Positions 34,067 to 44,658 of a stretch of DNA of 64,000 nt are shown in pieces. How positions within the stretch are numbered: the first letter of the stretch is position 1; each line of letters opens with the position of its first letter. The DNA is from Bog-473 sp963741995 (lineage in GTDB: Bacteria > Actinomycetota > Acidimicrobiia > Acidimicrobiales > RAAP-2): assembly GCA_963741995.1 (NCBI GenBank), contig CAVUKI010000003.1:62001-126000 (forward strand). The letters run 5' to 3'. Below the pieces are notes generated by a model that made no database searches, was not told the DNA's origin, and was given only the letters and a program-made list of their open reading frames with translations. A program made the position numbers and the translations under genes.

Positions 34067-34332
34067 GGGCGGCTCCGTTCATCGGCGTGGACTCGCACGG
34101 GGACCAGGTCCACACCGTGGGGCCCGAAGGGACGGCAGCGCAGCAGGCGGCGGGCGCTGAGGCCGAGGCCGCGCCAGAAGCCGTGGACCGTGAAGGACTC
34201 CACCGCATACGTGGAGCAGCTCGGGTAGAAGCGACAGGGGGAGATGCGGCCGGAGGCCGCACCCTGGTAGGCGGTGACGAGGGCGACCGCCACCCGCACA
34301 GGAAGGCTGTACCTGGTTTCTGGGCTGCTCAC
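34060..34332 (-). CDS. yidD: Membrane protein insertion efficiency factor YidD
   Basis: Small membrane-associated protein of 90 aa. The family core reads VTAYQGAASGRISPCRFYPSCSTYAVESFTVHGFWRGLGLSARRLLRC, with the conserved cysteines. It helps YidC-dependent insertion. The GTG start overlaps the rnpA stop by 4 bases (GTGA), and the 3' end overlaps yidC by 7 bases. Confidence 0.95.
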   Translation of the reverse strand: MSSPETRYSLPVRVAVALVTAYQGAASGRISPCRFYPSCSTYAVESFTVHGFWRGLGLSARRLLRCRPFGPHGVDLVPVRVHADERSRPC

Positions 34333-34682
34333 GCCGGTACCCGGCCCGCCTTCAAGAGCGCCGTCGCCACGTCGTTGCGGAACACGGGGGGATCCACTGT
34401 GGCGGCGCCAGGCTCGAGCCGCACCAGGTAGGCCCCCCGGGGCAGGGTCGGCATCGTCGAACGGACGACCTCGCGTGCCCGTCGCCTGAGCGAGTTCCGC
34501 ACGACCGCCCCGCCACAGTGACGCCCAATTGCGTACGCCACCTGGGGAAACACACCGGAATCGCCGGCCTCGGCCGGTACGAACGTCACCCGCACCGGGC
34601 CACTGGCCCCACGAGCCCGTGAGCGTTGCAGCTCGGCGAACGCCGCGCGGCTGGTGATGCGTCCGACTGTCCGTGCAGGCAC
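34329..34682 (-). CDS. rnpA: Ribonuclease P protein component
   Basis: Protein subunit of RNase P, 117 aa, which supports the catalytic RNA in trimming tRNA 5' ends. The signature is AIGRHCGGAVVRNSLRRRAREVVR (RNR motif), preceded by VRVTFVPAEAG. It lies 9 bases after rpmH and is coupled to yidD. The RNase P RNA gene itself is not in this window. Confidence 0.95.
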   Translation of the reverse strand: MPARTVGRITSRAAFAELQRSRARGASGPVRVTFVPAEAGDSGVFPQVAYAIGRHCGGAVVRNSLRRRAREVVRSTMPTLPRGAYLVRLEPGAATVDPPVFRNDVATALLKAGRVPA

Positions 34683-34691
34683 TGGAGGCCC

Positions 34692-34826
34692 TCAGACGGT
34701 GAGACGGTGGCGCCCCTTGAGCCGCCGCGACTTCAAGATGGCCCGCCCCGCGCGCGTCGACATGCGCTTGCGGAACCCGTGGGTGCGAGCCCGTTTGCGG
34801 GTATTCGGTTGATAAGTGCGCTTCAC
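34692..34826 (-). CDS. rpmH: 50S ribosomal protein L34
   Basis: Very basic 44-aa protein. Read from the GTG at 34826 it gives KRTYQPNTRKRARTHGFRKR, then MSTRAGRAILKSRRLKGRHRLTV and stop; this is a complete L34. It heads the leftward operon rpmH-rnpA-yidD-yidC-jag. The ~245-base gap between it and dnaA should carry divergent promoters for rpmH and dnaA; no consensus elements stand out there. Confidence 0.95.
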   Translation of the reverse strand: MKRTYQPNTRKRARTHGFRKRMSTRAGRAILKSRRLKGRHRLTV

Positions 34827-35071
34827 GTCAATTCAGCCTTTCGCAACGGCCGTACGGCAATCCGGAGCCGGTTCCTCACAGGTTCCATGCCTCGGCCTTC
34901 GAGTCGATTCCGGCCGCCGGCGGCGAGTCCTGCCATGTTAGGCGCGATTTGCCGATGGCCTCTAGTCGCATCGCCCGGCACGGTGTACGTTCGTCGAATT
35001 ACCCGTACCGAGGATCGATCCGAACATGTTGGCTGGACGCCGAGGGGGGAGAAGGGGCGTTCGGAACCGCG

Positions 35072-36454
35072 GTGACCCAGGCAGGAGATCTTTGGACACG
35101 ATGCACCGGGTCTCTGCGCGACCAGGTGTCCGAGAGTACGTGGCAGCTGTGGCTCTCGGGCATCGAGCCGGTGGCCTACACCGACGGCGAATTCGTGTTG
35201 TCCGTTCCCAACGGGCTCATCCGGGAGCGGGTGGAGTCGCGTTACCTGCCCATGATTGAGGACACTCTGGCCAACGAGGTGGGCTCGCCGGTCCGGGGCC
35301 GTCTGGAGGTCCAGGAGCCCGAACCGCCTGTGGCCCTGCTGGAACCGACGACGGAGCAGGTCTTCGGCCTGCCACCCGAACCCCGGCCCGAGCCGGCGGC
35401 CCGGGCCGGCCGGGAATCGCCCGCAGTTCAGCTCGACACCAAATTCACGTTCGAGACCTTCGTCGCCGCATCATCCAACCGCTTGGCCCACGCCGCCGCC
35501 CAGGCTGTGGCGGAGACGCCCGGCCGCTCCTACAACCCGTTGTTCATCTACGGGGACTCCGGTCTGGGCAAGACCCACCTGCTCCACGCCATTGGGAACT
35601 ACGTCACCGAGAACTACCCCCGCCGCAAGGTCCTCTACGTCACCACCGAGACCTTCATGAACGACTTCGTCGATTCGCTCCGGACCTCGACGACGCTGAC
35701 CTTCAAGCGCCGCTACAGGGACTGCGACGTCCTGCTCATCGACGATGTCCAGTTCATGGAGCGGAAAGAGGGCCTCCAGGAGGAGTTCTTCCACACCTAC
35801 AACGACCTCAAGGGCGCTTCCAAGCAGATTGTCCTGACCTCGGACCGACCGCCCAAGTCCATCGAGACCCTCGAGGACCGCCTGCGGAGCCGCTTCCTCT
35901 CCGGCCTCATCACCGAGATCGACCCGCCCGACCTCGAGACCCGCCTGGCCATCCTCCGCTCCAAATCCCTGAGCGAGCACCAGGAAGTACCCGATGACGT
36001 GCTCGGCTTCATCGCGTCCCACGTCAAGGACAACATCCGGGAGCTCGAAGGGGCGCTGACCCGCATCTGTGCCTTCGCCAATCTCAACAACGAGCCCATC
36101 TCCCTCGCCCAGGCGGAAAAGGTCCTCTCCGACCTCGTCCTGGCAGGCGAGCCCCGGCGCATCACGCCGCAGATCATCCTCGACGCCACCTCGGCGAGCT
36201 ACGGCTTCTCCGTCGACGCCATCTGTGGCCCCAGCCGGACTCGACCGCTCGTGACGGCCCGCCAGGTCGCCATGTACCTGACCAGGGAACTCACGGACTA
36301 CAGCTATCCGGCCATCGGGCGGGTCTTCGGCAAGCGCGACCATACGACCGTCATCCACGCGGTGGACAAGATCGCCGGGCAAATGCAGGAACGTCGGCAG
36401 ATTTACGAGCAGGTCACCGAGCTGATCCAGAAGATCCGTGCCGGCTCGGCCTGA
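35072..36454 (+). CDS. dnaA: Chromosomal replication initiator DnaA
   Basis: AAA+ initiator of 460 aa. Domain I (WTRCTGSLRDQVSESTWQLWLSGIEPV) and a short acidic linker lead to the ATPase domain with YGDSGLGKTHLLHAIG (Walker A), LLIDDVQFM (Walker B) and LTSDRPPKSIETLEDRL. Domain IV carries the DnaA signature TDYSYPAIGRVFGKRDHTTVIHAVDKI. The GTG at 35072 is chosen because conservation begins at TQAGDLW; the open frame extends upstream to 34949. The downstream 300 bases are oriC. Confidence 0.96.
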   Translation: MTQAGDLWTRCTGSLRDQVSESTWQLWLSGIEPVAYTDGEFVLSVPNGLIRERVESRYLPMIEDTLANEVGSPVRGRLEVQEPEPPVALLEPTTEQVFGLPPEPRPEPAARAGRESPAVQLDTKFTFETFVAASSNRLAHAAAQAVAETPGRSYNPLFIYGDSGLGKTHLLHAIGNYVTENYPRRKVLYVTTETFMNDFVDSLRTSTTLTFKRRYRDCDVLLIDDVQFMERKEGLQEEFFHTYNDLKGASKQIVLTSDRPPKSIETLEDRLRSRFLSGLITEIDPPDLETRLAILRSKSLSEHQEVPDDVLGFIASHVKDNIRELEGALTRICAFANLNNEPISLAQAEKVLSDLVLAGEPRRITPQIILDATSASYGFSVDAICGPSRTRPLVTARQVAMYLTRELTDYSYPAIGRVFGKRDHTTVIHAVDKIAGQMQERRQIYEQVTELIQKIRAGSA

Positions 36455-36754
36455 CTCTTCCGCCCACCCATCCGCCGCCCACCGAGTAGTGGTTTGTCGA
36501 GGGAAAAGGCTGTGGACCACCACCGGCAGGCCTGGGGATCGGCCGCTCGCCTGTCCCCAAGCTGTGGCGGCGAGCTACGCGCGTAGCATCAGACCCGCGC
36601 CCGGCCCACAGCGCCATGGGGACACGAACAACGACCCCCAGCAGGGATGGGACCATGTCATCCACAATCCACACCCCTTACTACCTCTATTGAACCCATA
36701 TACCTCTCCTCACGCGATGAAGGATTGGGAAAACTCCCGAAAGGACTGGCGTCG
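36455..36754. other. Probable replication origin (oriC) between dnaA and dnaN
   Basis: Non-coding dnaA-dnaN gap. DnaA-box-like sites are TGTGGACCA (36511-36519), TCATCCACA (36658-36666) and the partly overlapping CAATCCACA (36665-36673); further near-matches such as CTGTCCCCA (36551) also occur. Directly after the pair lies the least GC-rich stretch of the area (about 36676-36710: TTACTACC...CTATTGAACCCATATACC), a candidate unwinding element. Position in the dnaA-dnaN gap is the norm for Actinobacteria. The boxes are fewer and weaker than in Streptomyces. Confidence 0.8.
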
Positions 36755-37873
36755 GTGAAGTTCAGATCCGAACGCGATGCGCTCGTCGACATGCTGGCCA
36801 CCGCAAGCCGCGCCGTGGGAGGCCGAGGTGGGTCCTCCCCCGTGCTGCTGGGCCTGCTGCTCACGTGTGATGCCAATTCCTTGACGGTGACGGGAACCGA
36901 CCTCGACCTCACGATTCAGGTGACCGGAGAGGTCATCGGGATCGACGACGGAAGTTGTGTCATTCCGGCGCGGCTCTCGACGGACATCGTGCGCCGGCTC
37001 GAGCCGGGAGCGGTGACGTTCGCCGACCAGGGGGACCACATCACCATCAGTGCGGCGCGCTCGACCTTCAAACTCCACACGTATCCCGTGGTGGAGTTCC
37101 CGCCGGTGGGCAAGACGGACGAGCCGACCACGCAACTGTCGGAGACGGCGCTGGGCGAAGCCGTTCGTCAGGTCGTGCGCGCCGCATCGCACGATGACGG
37201 CCGGCCACTGTTGACGGGAGTCCTGGTGTCCCGGGTCGACGGGTCTATTCGCATGGTGGCCACCGACTCGTACCGCATGGCCATGCGAGACCTGCCCGAT
37301 TCGGAGACGATTCCCGGTGAGGAAGACCTTCTCGTGCCGGCCCGCGCCTTGTCGGAGCTCCAGCGGCTGCCGACCGGAACCCTCTCGAGCGGGTCGGAGA
37401 CCAACCGCGTGGGCGTGGCCGCCAACAGCAACGAGATCACGTTTTGGCAGGGGAACGTCCAAATCAGCACGCGGCTGCTGGAGGGGCGGTATCCGGATTA
37501 CAAACAACTGATCCCGGATCACTACCCGAACCGTCTCCATCTGGGGAAGGAGAGCTTCCTCTCCGCCTTACGACGGGTCCAGCTGTTGGTGCGCGACAAC
37601 ACGACGCCCGTGCGCCTCTCCATGCGCCAGGGTGGGGTGGACCTCAGCGTCCAGAGCCAGGACGTCGGTGATGCTTCGGAGGCGGTGGACGGGGACTACA
37701 CCGGTGAGGATCTGGTCATTGCGTTCAACCCGTCGTACCTCATTGACGGTGTCGAGGCCGTGGCCGGCGACGAGGTGATCGTCGAGACGGCAGATGCCTC
37801 GCGCGCCGCGACCGTGCGGGGCGCCGAAGATCAGGAGTTCCGCTATCTCCTGATGCCAGTCCGGGTCTCCTGA
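36755..37873 (+). CDS. dnaN: DNA polymerase III sliding clamp (beta subunit)
   Basis: Ring-shaped processivity clamp of 372 aa built of three repeated folds. It begins VKFRSERDALVDMLATASRAV; other family features are GSIRMVATDSYRMAMRD, STRLLEGRYPDYKQLIP and the C-terminal QEFRYLLMPVRV. The GTG start has AAAGGA 8 bases upstream. Homology begins here, not at the ATG of the longer frame (36647), which lies in oriC. Followed by recF 16 bases later. Confidence 0.96.
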   Translation: MKFRSERDALVDMLATASRAVGGRGGSSPVLLGLLLTCDANSLTVTGTDLDLTIQVTGEVIGIDDGSCVIPARLSTDIVRRLEPGAVTFADQGDHITISAARSTFKLHTYPVVEFPPVGKTDEPTTQLSETALGEAVRQVVRAASHDDGRPLLTGVLVSRVDGSIRMVATDSYRMAMRDLPDSETIPGEEDLLVPARALSELQRLPTGTLSSGSETNRVGVAANSNEITFWQGNVQISTRLLEGRYPDYKQLIPDHYPNRLHLGKESFLSALRRVQLLVRDNTTPVRLSMRQGGVDLSVQSQDVGDASEAVDGDYTGEDLVIAFNPSYLIDGVEAVAGDEVIVETADASRAATVRGAEDQEFRYLLMPVRVS

Positions 37874-37889
37874 GCGGCCCGCGGTCGCG

Positions 37890-38969
37890 GTGAGCGTCCG
37901 GCATCTGGAGCTGGCCGACTTCCGCATCTTCCGCGCGGTGCACGTCGACCTGGAGGCCGAGGGCACCACCGTCATCACTGGATCGAACGGCACCGGAAAA
38001 ACCAGCGTGCTCGAAGCCCTGGCCTATCTCGGGACCCGGCGTTCGTTTCGAGGCGCACCCCCTGAGGCCATGGTGCGCACCGGTGCAGAAAGTGCAATCG
38101 TGCGAGCAGAACTCGACGGGCCTGACAGCCCAACCCTGGTAGAGGCACAGATTCTGCCGGCCGGGCGGAGCCGCACCAGGGTGAATCGCAAATCCGTCAG
38201 CGGCCGGAGGGACTTCGGCGCTGCGGCTCCCTGCACAGTTTTCTCGCCCGATGACCTCGTCATCGTCGGCGGCGGCCCGAAAGGGCGCCGCGACGTACTC
38301 GATGACGCGCTGGCGGTGCTCGACGCCGAAGGAGCGCGAGCGGCGGACGAGACCGAGCGCATCCTCCGCCAGCGCGCTGCCCTGCTCCGCCAGGCCGGCG
38401 GCCGCGCCGGAGAGGAAGTGACGGCGACCCTCGACGTCTGGGACCAACGCCTCGCCGACGCCGGCAAGGTGCTCGCGGCGGCCCGCGAAGGCCTGGTGGC
38501 GGAGCTCGGTCCGCTGGTGGCCTCGGCCTACAGCCATCTCGCCGGTGTCGGGGACCAGGTCCTCACGGTGCAGCGTTATGTGCGGAGCTGGGACGGTGAG
38601 CTGCTCGACGCCCTGACGGCCTCCCGTCGGGACGACCTGCGCCGGGGCGTGAACACGGTGGGCCCGCACCGGGACGACCTACTGCTGGAAATCGACGGGA
38701 GGGAAGCCCGGACCCACGCGTCACAAGGCGAGCAACGCTGCCTGGCACTGGCCCTCCGCCTGGGCGTCCATCAGCTCATCCGCACCCGGACGTCGCTGAT
38801 CCCGACCCTGCTGCTCGATGACGTATTCTCCGAGCTCGACCCGGCCCGCAGCCGGGCCCTGGTGGCCGAGCTTCCCGGAGGGCAATCGATCCTCACCACG
38901 GCGGCGCCGCTGCCCGAGGGGATCGAGGTGGCCCGGATGCTTCCTGTGCAGAGCCTGGATGTCCCGTGA
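37890..38969 (+). CDS. recF: DNA replication and repair protein RecF
   Basis: SMC-like ABC ATPase of 359 aa that helps load RecA at gaps. It shows HLELADFRIFRAVHVDLE, Walker A TGSNGTGKTSVLEALAYLG, the signature THASQGEQRCLALALRLG and Walker B TLLLDDVFSELDPARSR. The start is a GTG. Its stop overlaps the next gene by 4 bases (GTGA). Confidence 0.96.
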   Translation: MSVRHLELADFRIFRAVHVDLEAEGTTVITGSNGTGKTSVLEALAYLGTRRSFRGAPPEAMVRTGAESAIVRAELDGPDSPTLVEAQILPAGRSRTRVNRKSVSGRRDFGAAAPCTVFSPDDLVIVGGGPKGRRDVLDDALAVLDAEGARAADETERILRQRAALLRQAGGRAGEEVTATLDVWDQRLADAGKVLAAAREGLVAELGPLVASAYSHLAGVGDQVLTVQRYVRSWDGELLDALTASRRDDLRRGVNTVGPHRDDLLLEIDGREARTHASQGEQRCLALALRLGVHQLIRTRTSLIPTLLLDDVFSELDPARSRALVAELPGGQSILTTAAPLPEGIEVARMLPVQSLDVP

Positions 38970-39280
38970 CGCGCCGGCGCCGTGACAACGGTCCGCGGCC
39001 AGTGGGCGACTCCATGCCCCGCCTTCTGGGACGGCTCGGCTCCGCGCCGACCCCGGCGGTCATGGAGGCGGTGTTCACCCGTTGGGACGAGCTCGTCGGC
39101 ACCGAGCTCGGTGGGCACCTGCGACCCCAGCGCGTTGACGGGCGCGTGCTCGTCGTGGCCGTGGAACACCCCGCGTGGGCGACCCGCGCCCGCATGGAAT
39201 CGGGTCAGATCCTGGCCCGGCTGCGGAACTTGGGGGAGACGTCCATCGACCGCCTGGAGGTGGTCGTCGAACACCCCTGA
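38966..39280 (+). CDS. DUF721 (DciA-like) protein
   Basis: Protein of 104 aa between recF and gyrB, where Actinobacteria carry a DUF721 gene (Rv0004 in M. tuberculosis). The core is VFTRWDELVGTELGGHLRPQRVDGRVLVVAVEHPAWATRARMESGQILARL. DUF721 members such as DciA load the replicative helicase in bacteria lacking DnaC/DnaI; that role is likely here by homology and location. It is coupled to recF by a 4-base overlap. Confidence 0.9.
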   Translation: MTRRRRDNGPRPVGDSMPRLLGRLGSAPTPAVMEAVFTRWDELVGTELGGHLRPQRVDGRVLVVAVEHPAWATRARMESGQILARLRNLGETSIDRLEVVVEHP

Positions 39281-39434
39281 ATGACACATCAGTGGTCACA
39301 CCGCAGACCGTTCAGAGGTGCCGAATTGGAGCCGTTGTCGGGTAGAATGGTTTGTTCGCATCGAAAGGCCGGATGTCACGGTTTCGGGGATTCGATACGC
39401 ACCGCGAAGACCTATGTTCTGAAAGGGCGCGCCT

Positions 39435-41399
39435 GTGGCAGTGAAGGTGGATGAGAGACCTGGTGAGGCCGGTGCGTCGTACACCGAGAACGACATCACC
39501 ATCCTTGAAGGGCTCGAAGCGGTACGTAAGCGTCCCGGTATGTACATCGGTTCCACCGGACCGACCGGGCTGCACCACCTGGTTTGGGAGGTCGTGGACA
39601 ACTCCGTCGACGAAGCGATGGCCGGGCGGGCCACCCGGATCGACGTTACGACGCTGGCCGACGGTGGCGTTCGGGTCAGCGACGACGGGGCCGGGATCCC
39701 GGTCGGCCCGCACCCGAAGTACCCCAAGCAGTCGACGGCCGAGATCGTCCTGACCACCCTGCACGCCGGAGGAAAGTTCGGCGGCAAGGGCTACCAGGTC
39801 TCGGGCGGCCTCCACGGCGTGGGCATCTCCGTCGTCAACGCCCTCTCCAGCCGGCTCGTGCTGGAGGTGGATCGCGACGGCCAGCACTGGGAGGCCGAGT
39901 TCGAGAAGGGCGGCAAGGTCAAGCAGAAGATCAGGGCGGTGGGTCCCGCCCCGAAGGACCGGACCACCGGCGAGCCCCGGACGGGGACGACCGTGACCTT
40001 CTGGCCCGACGCTTCGGTCTTCGAGGAGACGGAGTTCCGGGCGCAGACGATCATCGAGCGCATGCAGATCATGGCGTTCTTGAACAAGGGCCTCGAGATC
40101 CGTTTCGTGGACGAGCGGACCGACCCGGTGATGAAGACGACCTACATGTACAAGGGCGGCATCGTCGATTTCGTCAAGCACCTCAACGCCTCCAAGGAGT
40201 CGCTCTTCCGCAAGGTCGCATCGTTCGAGCAGGCGGAGGAGGGCCAGGAGGTCGAGATCGCGCTGCAGTGGAACGCGGGCTACCACGAGTCGATCCACTC
40301 CTTTGCCAACGGCATCTCCACCATTGAGGGCGGGATGCACGTCGAGGGATTCTCCAAGTCGTTGACCAACGTGATCAACCGCTACGCCCGGGCCCGGAAC
40401 ATCCTCAAGGAGAAAGAGGAGAACCTCAAGGGCGAGGACATCCGGGAGGGCCTGACCGCGATCGTCTCGGTCCGCCTCCGCGACCCGCAGTTCGAGGGGC
40501 AGACCAAGTCCAAGCTCGGGAACACGTCCATCCGGTCGTTGACGGAACGGACGACCAATCAGAAGCTGACCGAATGGCTCGAGGAGAACCCGCGCGAGGC
40601 GAGTCAGATCGTCCAGAAGTCGATGCAGGCGGCGCGGGCCCGCCTCGCCGCCCAAGGCGCGCGCGATCTCACACGACGGAAGTCGGCGCTCGACGGGGCC
40701 GGTTTGCCGGGCAAGCTGGCGGACTGTTCGTCACGCGACCCGCGCGAGTCGGAGCTCTTCATTGTGGAGGGCAACTCCGCCGGGGGATCGGCGAAGGATG
40801 CGCGTAATCCGCACACGCAGGCCATCCTGCCCATCCGGGGCAAGATCCTCAACGTCGAGCGCGCCCGGATCGACAAGATGTTGAAGAACGCGGAGATCCA
40901 GGCGCTGATTTCGGCCATCGGCGCGGGGCTGGCGGAGGAATTCGACGTCGAGAAGATCCGCTACCACAAGGTAATCCTGTTGGCCGATGCCGACGTCGAC
41001 GGCAGCCATATCCGCACGCTCCTCTTGACCTTCTTCTTCCGTTACATGACGCCGCTCGTGGACGGCGGCTTCGTCTACGTGGCCCAGCCGCCGCTGTATT
41101 CGACGCTGGTCGGGAAAGAGAAGATCTACCTCAAGGACGACGCGGCCCGCCTCGCCTTCATGGCCGAGCACCCGGATCACAAGCATGACTTCAACCGGCT
41201 GAAGGGCCTCGGCGAGATGGACTACGCCGAACTGCGCGACACCACCATGGACCCGGGCAAGCGGTCGTTGCTGCAGATCAACGTCGAGCAGGCCGCGACT
41301 GCGGACGAGGTCTGCTCAATTCTGATGGGTGACGATGTGGAGCTGCGGCGCCACTTCATTCAGACCAATGCCAAAGACGTTCGTTTCCTCGACATCTGA
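39435..41399 (+). CDS. gyrB: DNA gyrase subunit B
   Basis: ATPase subunit of gyrase, 654 aa. The GHKL ATPase has GLEAVRKRPGMYIGSTG, VDNSVDEAMAG, DDGAGIPV and SGGLHGVGISVVNAL. The TOPRIM domain has LFIVEGNSAGGSA, ILPIRGKILNVERAR and ILLADADVDGSHIR. The C-terminus ends RRHFIQTNAKDVRFLDI. The start is a GTG; an in-frame GTG 6 bases later is possible. The 154-base upstream gap probably carries the gyrBA promoter. gyrA follows after 26 bases. Confidence 0.97.
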   Translation: MAVKVDERPGEAGASYTENDITILEGLEAVRKRPGMYIGSTGPTGLHHLVWEVVDNSVDEAMAGRATRIDVTTLADGGVRVSDDGAGIPVGPHPKYPKQSTAEIVLTTLHAGGKFGGKGYQVSGGLHGVGISVVNALSSRLVLEVDRDGQHWEAEFEKGGKVKQKIRAVGPAPKDRTTGEPRTGTTVTFWPDASVFEETEFRAQTIIERMQIMAFLNKGLEIRFVDERTDPVMKTTYMYKGGIVDFVKHLNASKESLFRKVASFEQAEEGQEVEIALQWNAGYHESIHSFANGISTIEGGMHVEGFSKSLTNVINRYARARNILKEKEENLKGEDIREGLTAIVSVRLRDPQFEGQTKSKLGNTSIRSLTERTTNQKLTEWLEENPREASQIVQKSMQAARARLAAQGARDLTRRKSALDGAGLPGKLADCSSRDPRESELFIVEGNSAGGSAKDARNPHTQAILPIRGKILNVERARIDKMLKNAEIQALISAIGAGLAEEFDVEKIRYHKVILLADADVDGSHIRTLLLTFFFRYMTPLVDGGFVYVAQPPLYSTLVGKEKIYLKDDAARLAFMAEHPDHKHDFNRLKGLGEMDYAELRDTTMDPGKRSLLQINVEQAATADEVCSILMGDDVELRRHFIQTNAKDVRFLDI

Positions 41400-41425
41400 G
41401 CGGCCGGACGGGAAGTAGGGAACAC

Positions 41426-43942
<2,517 letters not shown>

Positions 43943-43958
43943 GCCCGGGCGCGGCGGC

Positions 43959-44621
43959 TCAGAAGATGTGGAGCGATGAGAGCGGCCAGACGCGCAGCTC
44001 GACCTTGCCGACGATCAGTGACCGGTTGATCGGTCCCCAGTACCGGCTGTCACACGAGTCGGTCCGGTTGTCGCCCATCACGAAGTAGTTATCGGCCGGA
44101 ACCCGGTAAGGTCGGGCCAGATTCGAGGTGTTGCCGGCCGGTCCCGCGACGGTGATGCCCTGTTCGGAGGCGGGGAGCCAGCTTTCGTCGAGTCGTTTCC
44201 CGTCGATGTAGACGTACCCGTTCCGGAGTGAGACGACATCACCGGGGAGACCGATCACGCGCTTGACGAGGTCGTTGACCTCGGGCCCACCGCAGTTTTC
44301 GGTCGGGGGTCGAGAGAAGACCACGATGTCACCCCGGTCAACGCCGTGAAGGTGGTAGCTCAGCTTGTTGACGAGAATCCGGTCGCCGATCTGCAACGTC
44401 GGCTCCATCGACCCGGACGGGATGAAGAAGGTCTGGACGACGAAGGCCCGCAGGAGGACCGCCACGAGGATGGCGACGACGACGACAACGGCCGCCTCCT
44501 TGATCCAGCGGGTCGGATGGGGCTTGTCAGGGGGCGCTTCGGGTGGATTCTCGACACCCGGAGGCCCGGCTGCGGGCGGCTCCTCGAGGGCCAACACCGG
44601 TTCGTTCGGGTCAGGCGTCAC
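43959..44621 (-). CDS. lepB: Signal peptidase I
   Basis: Membrane-bound signal peptidase of 220 aa. A Pro/Glu-rich cytoplasmic N-terminus (1-38) precedes one transmembrane helix (EAAVVVVVAILVAVLLRAFV). The catalytic Ser71 is in IPSGSMEPTLQIGD and the general base Lys120 in DLVKRVIGLPGD; box E is YFVMGDNRTDSCDSRYWG. The start is a GTG. It cleaves Sec signal peptides, including probably the surface proteins encoded around 49.6-62.5 kb. Confidence 0.95.
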   Translation of the reverse strand: MTPDPNEPVLALEEPPAAGPPGVENPPEAPPDKPHPTRWIKEAAVVVVVAILVAVLLRAFVVQTFFIPSGSMEPTLQIGDRILVNKLSYHLHGVDRGDIVVFSRPPTENCGGPEVNDLVKRVIGLPGDVVSLRNGYVYIDGKRLDESWLPASEQGITVAGPAGNTSNLARPYRVPADNYFVMGDNRTDSCDSRYWGPINRSLIVGKVELRVWPLSSLHIF

Positions 44622-44658
44622 CGCAGGCAGGCTAGACGGGGACGCGGCGGCCCGGGGC

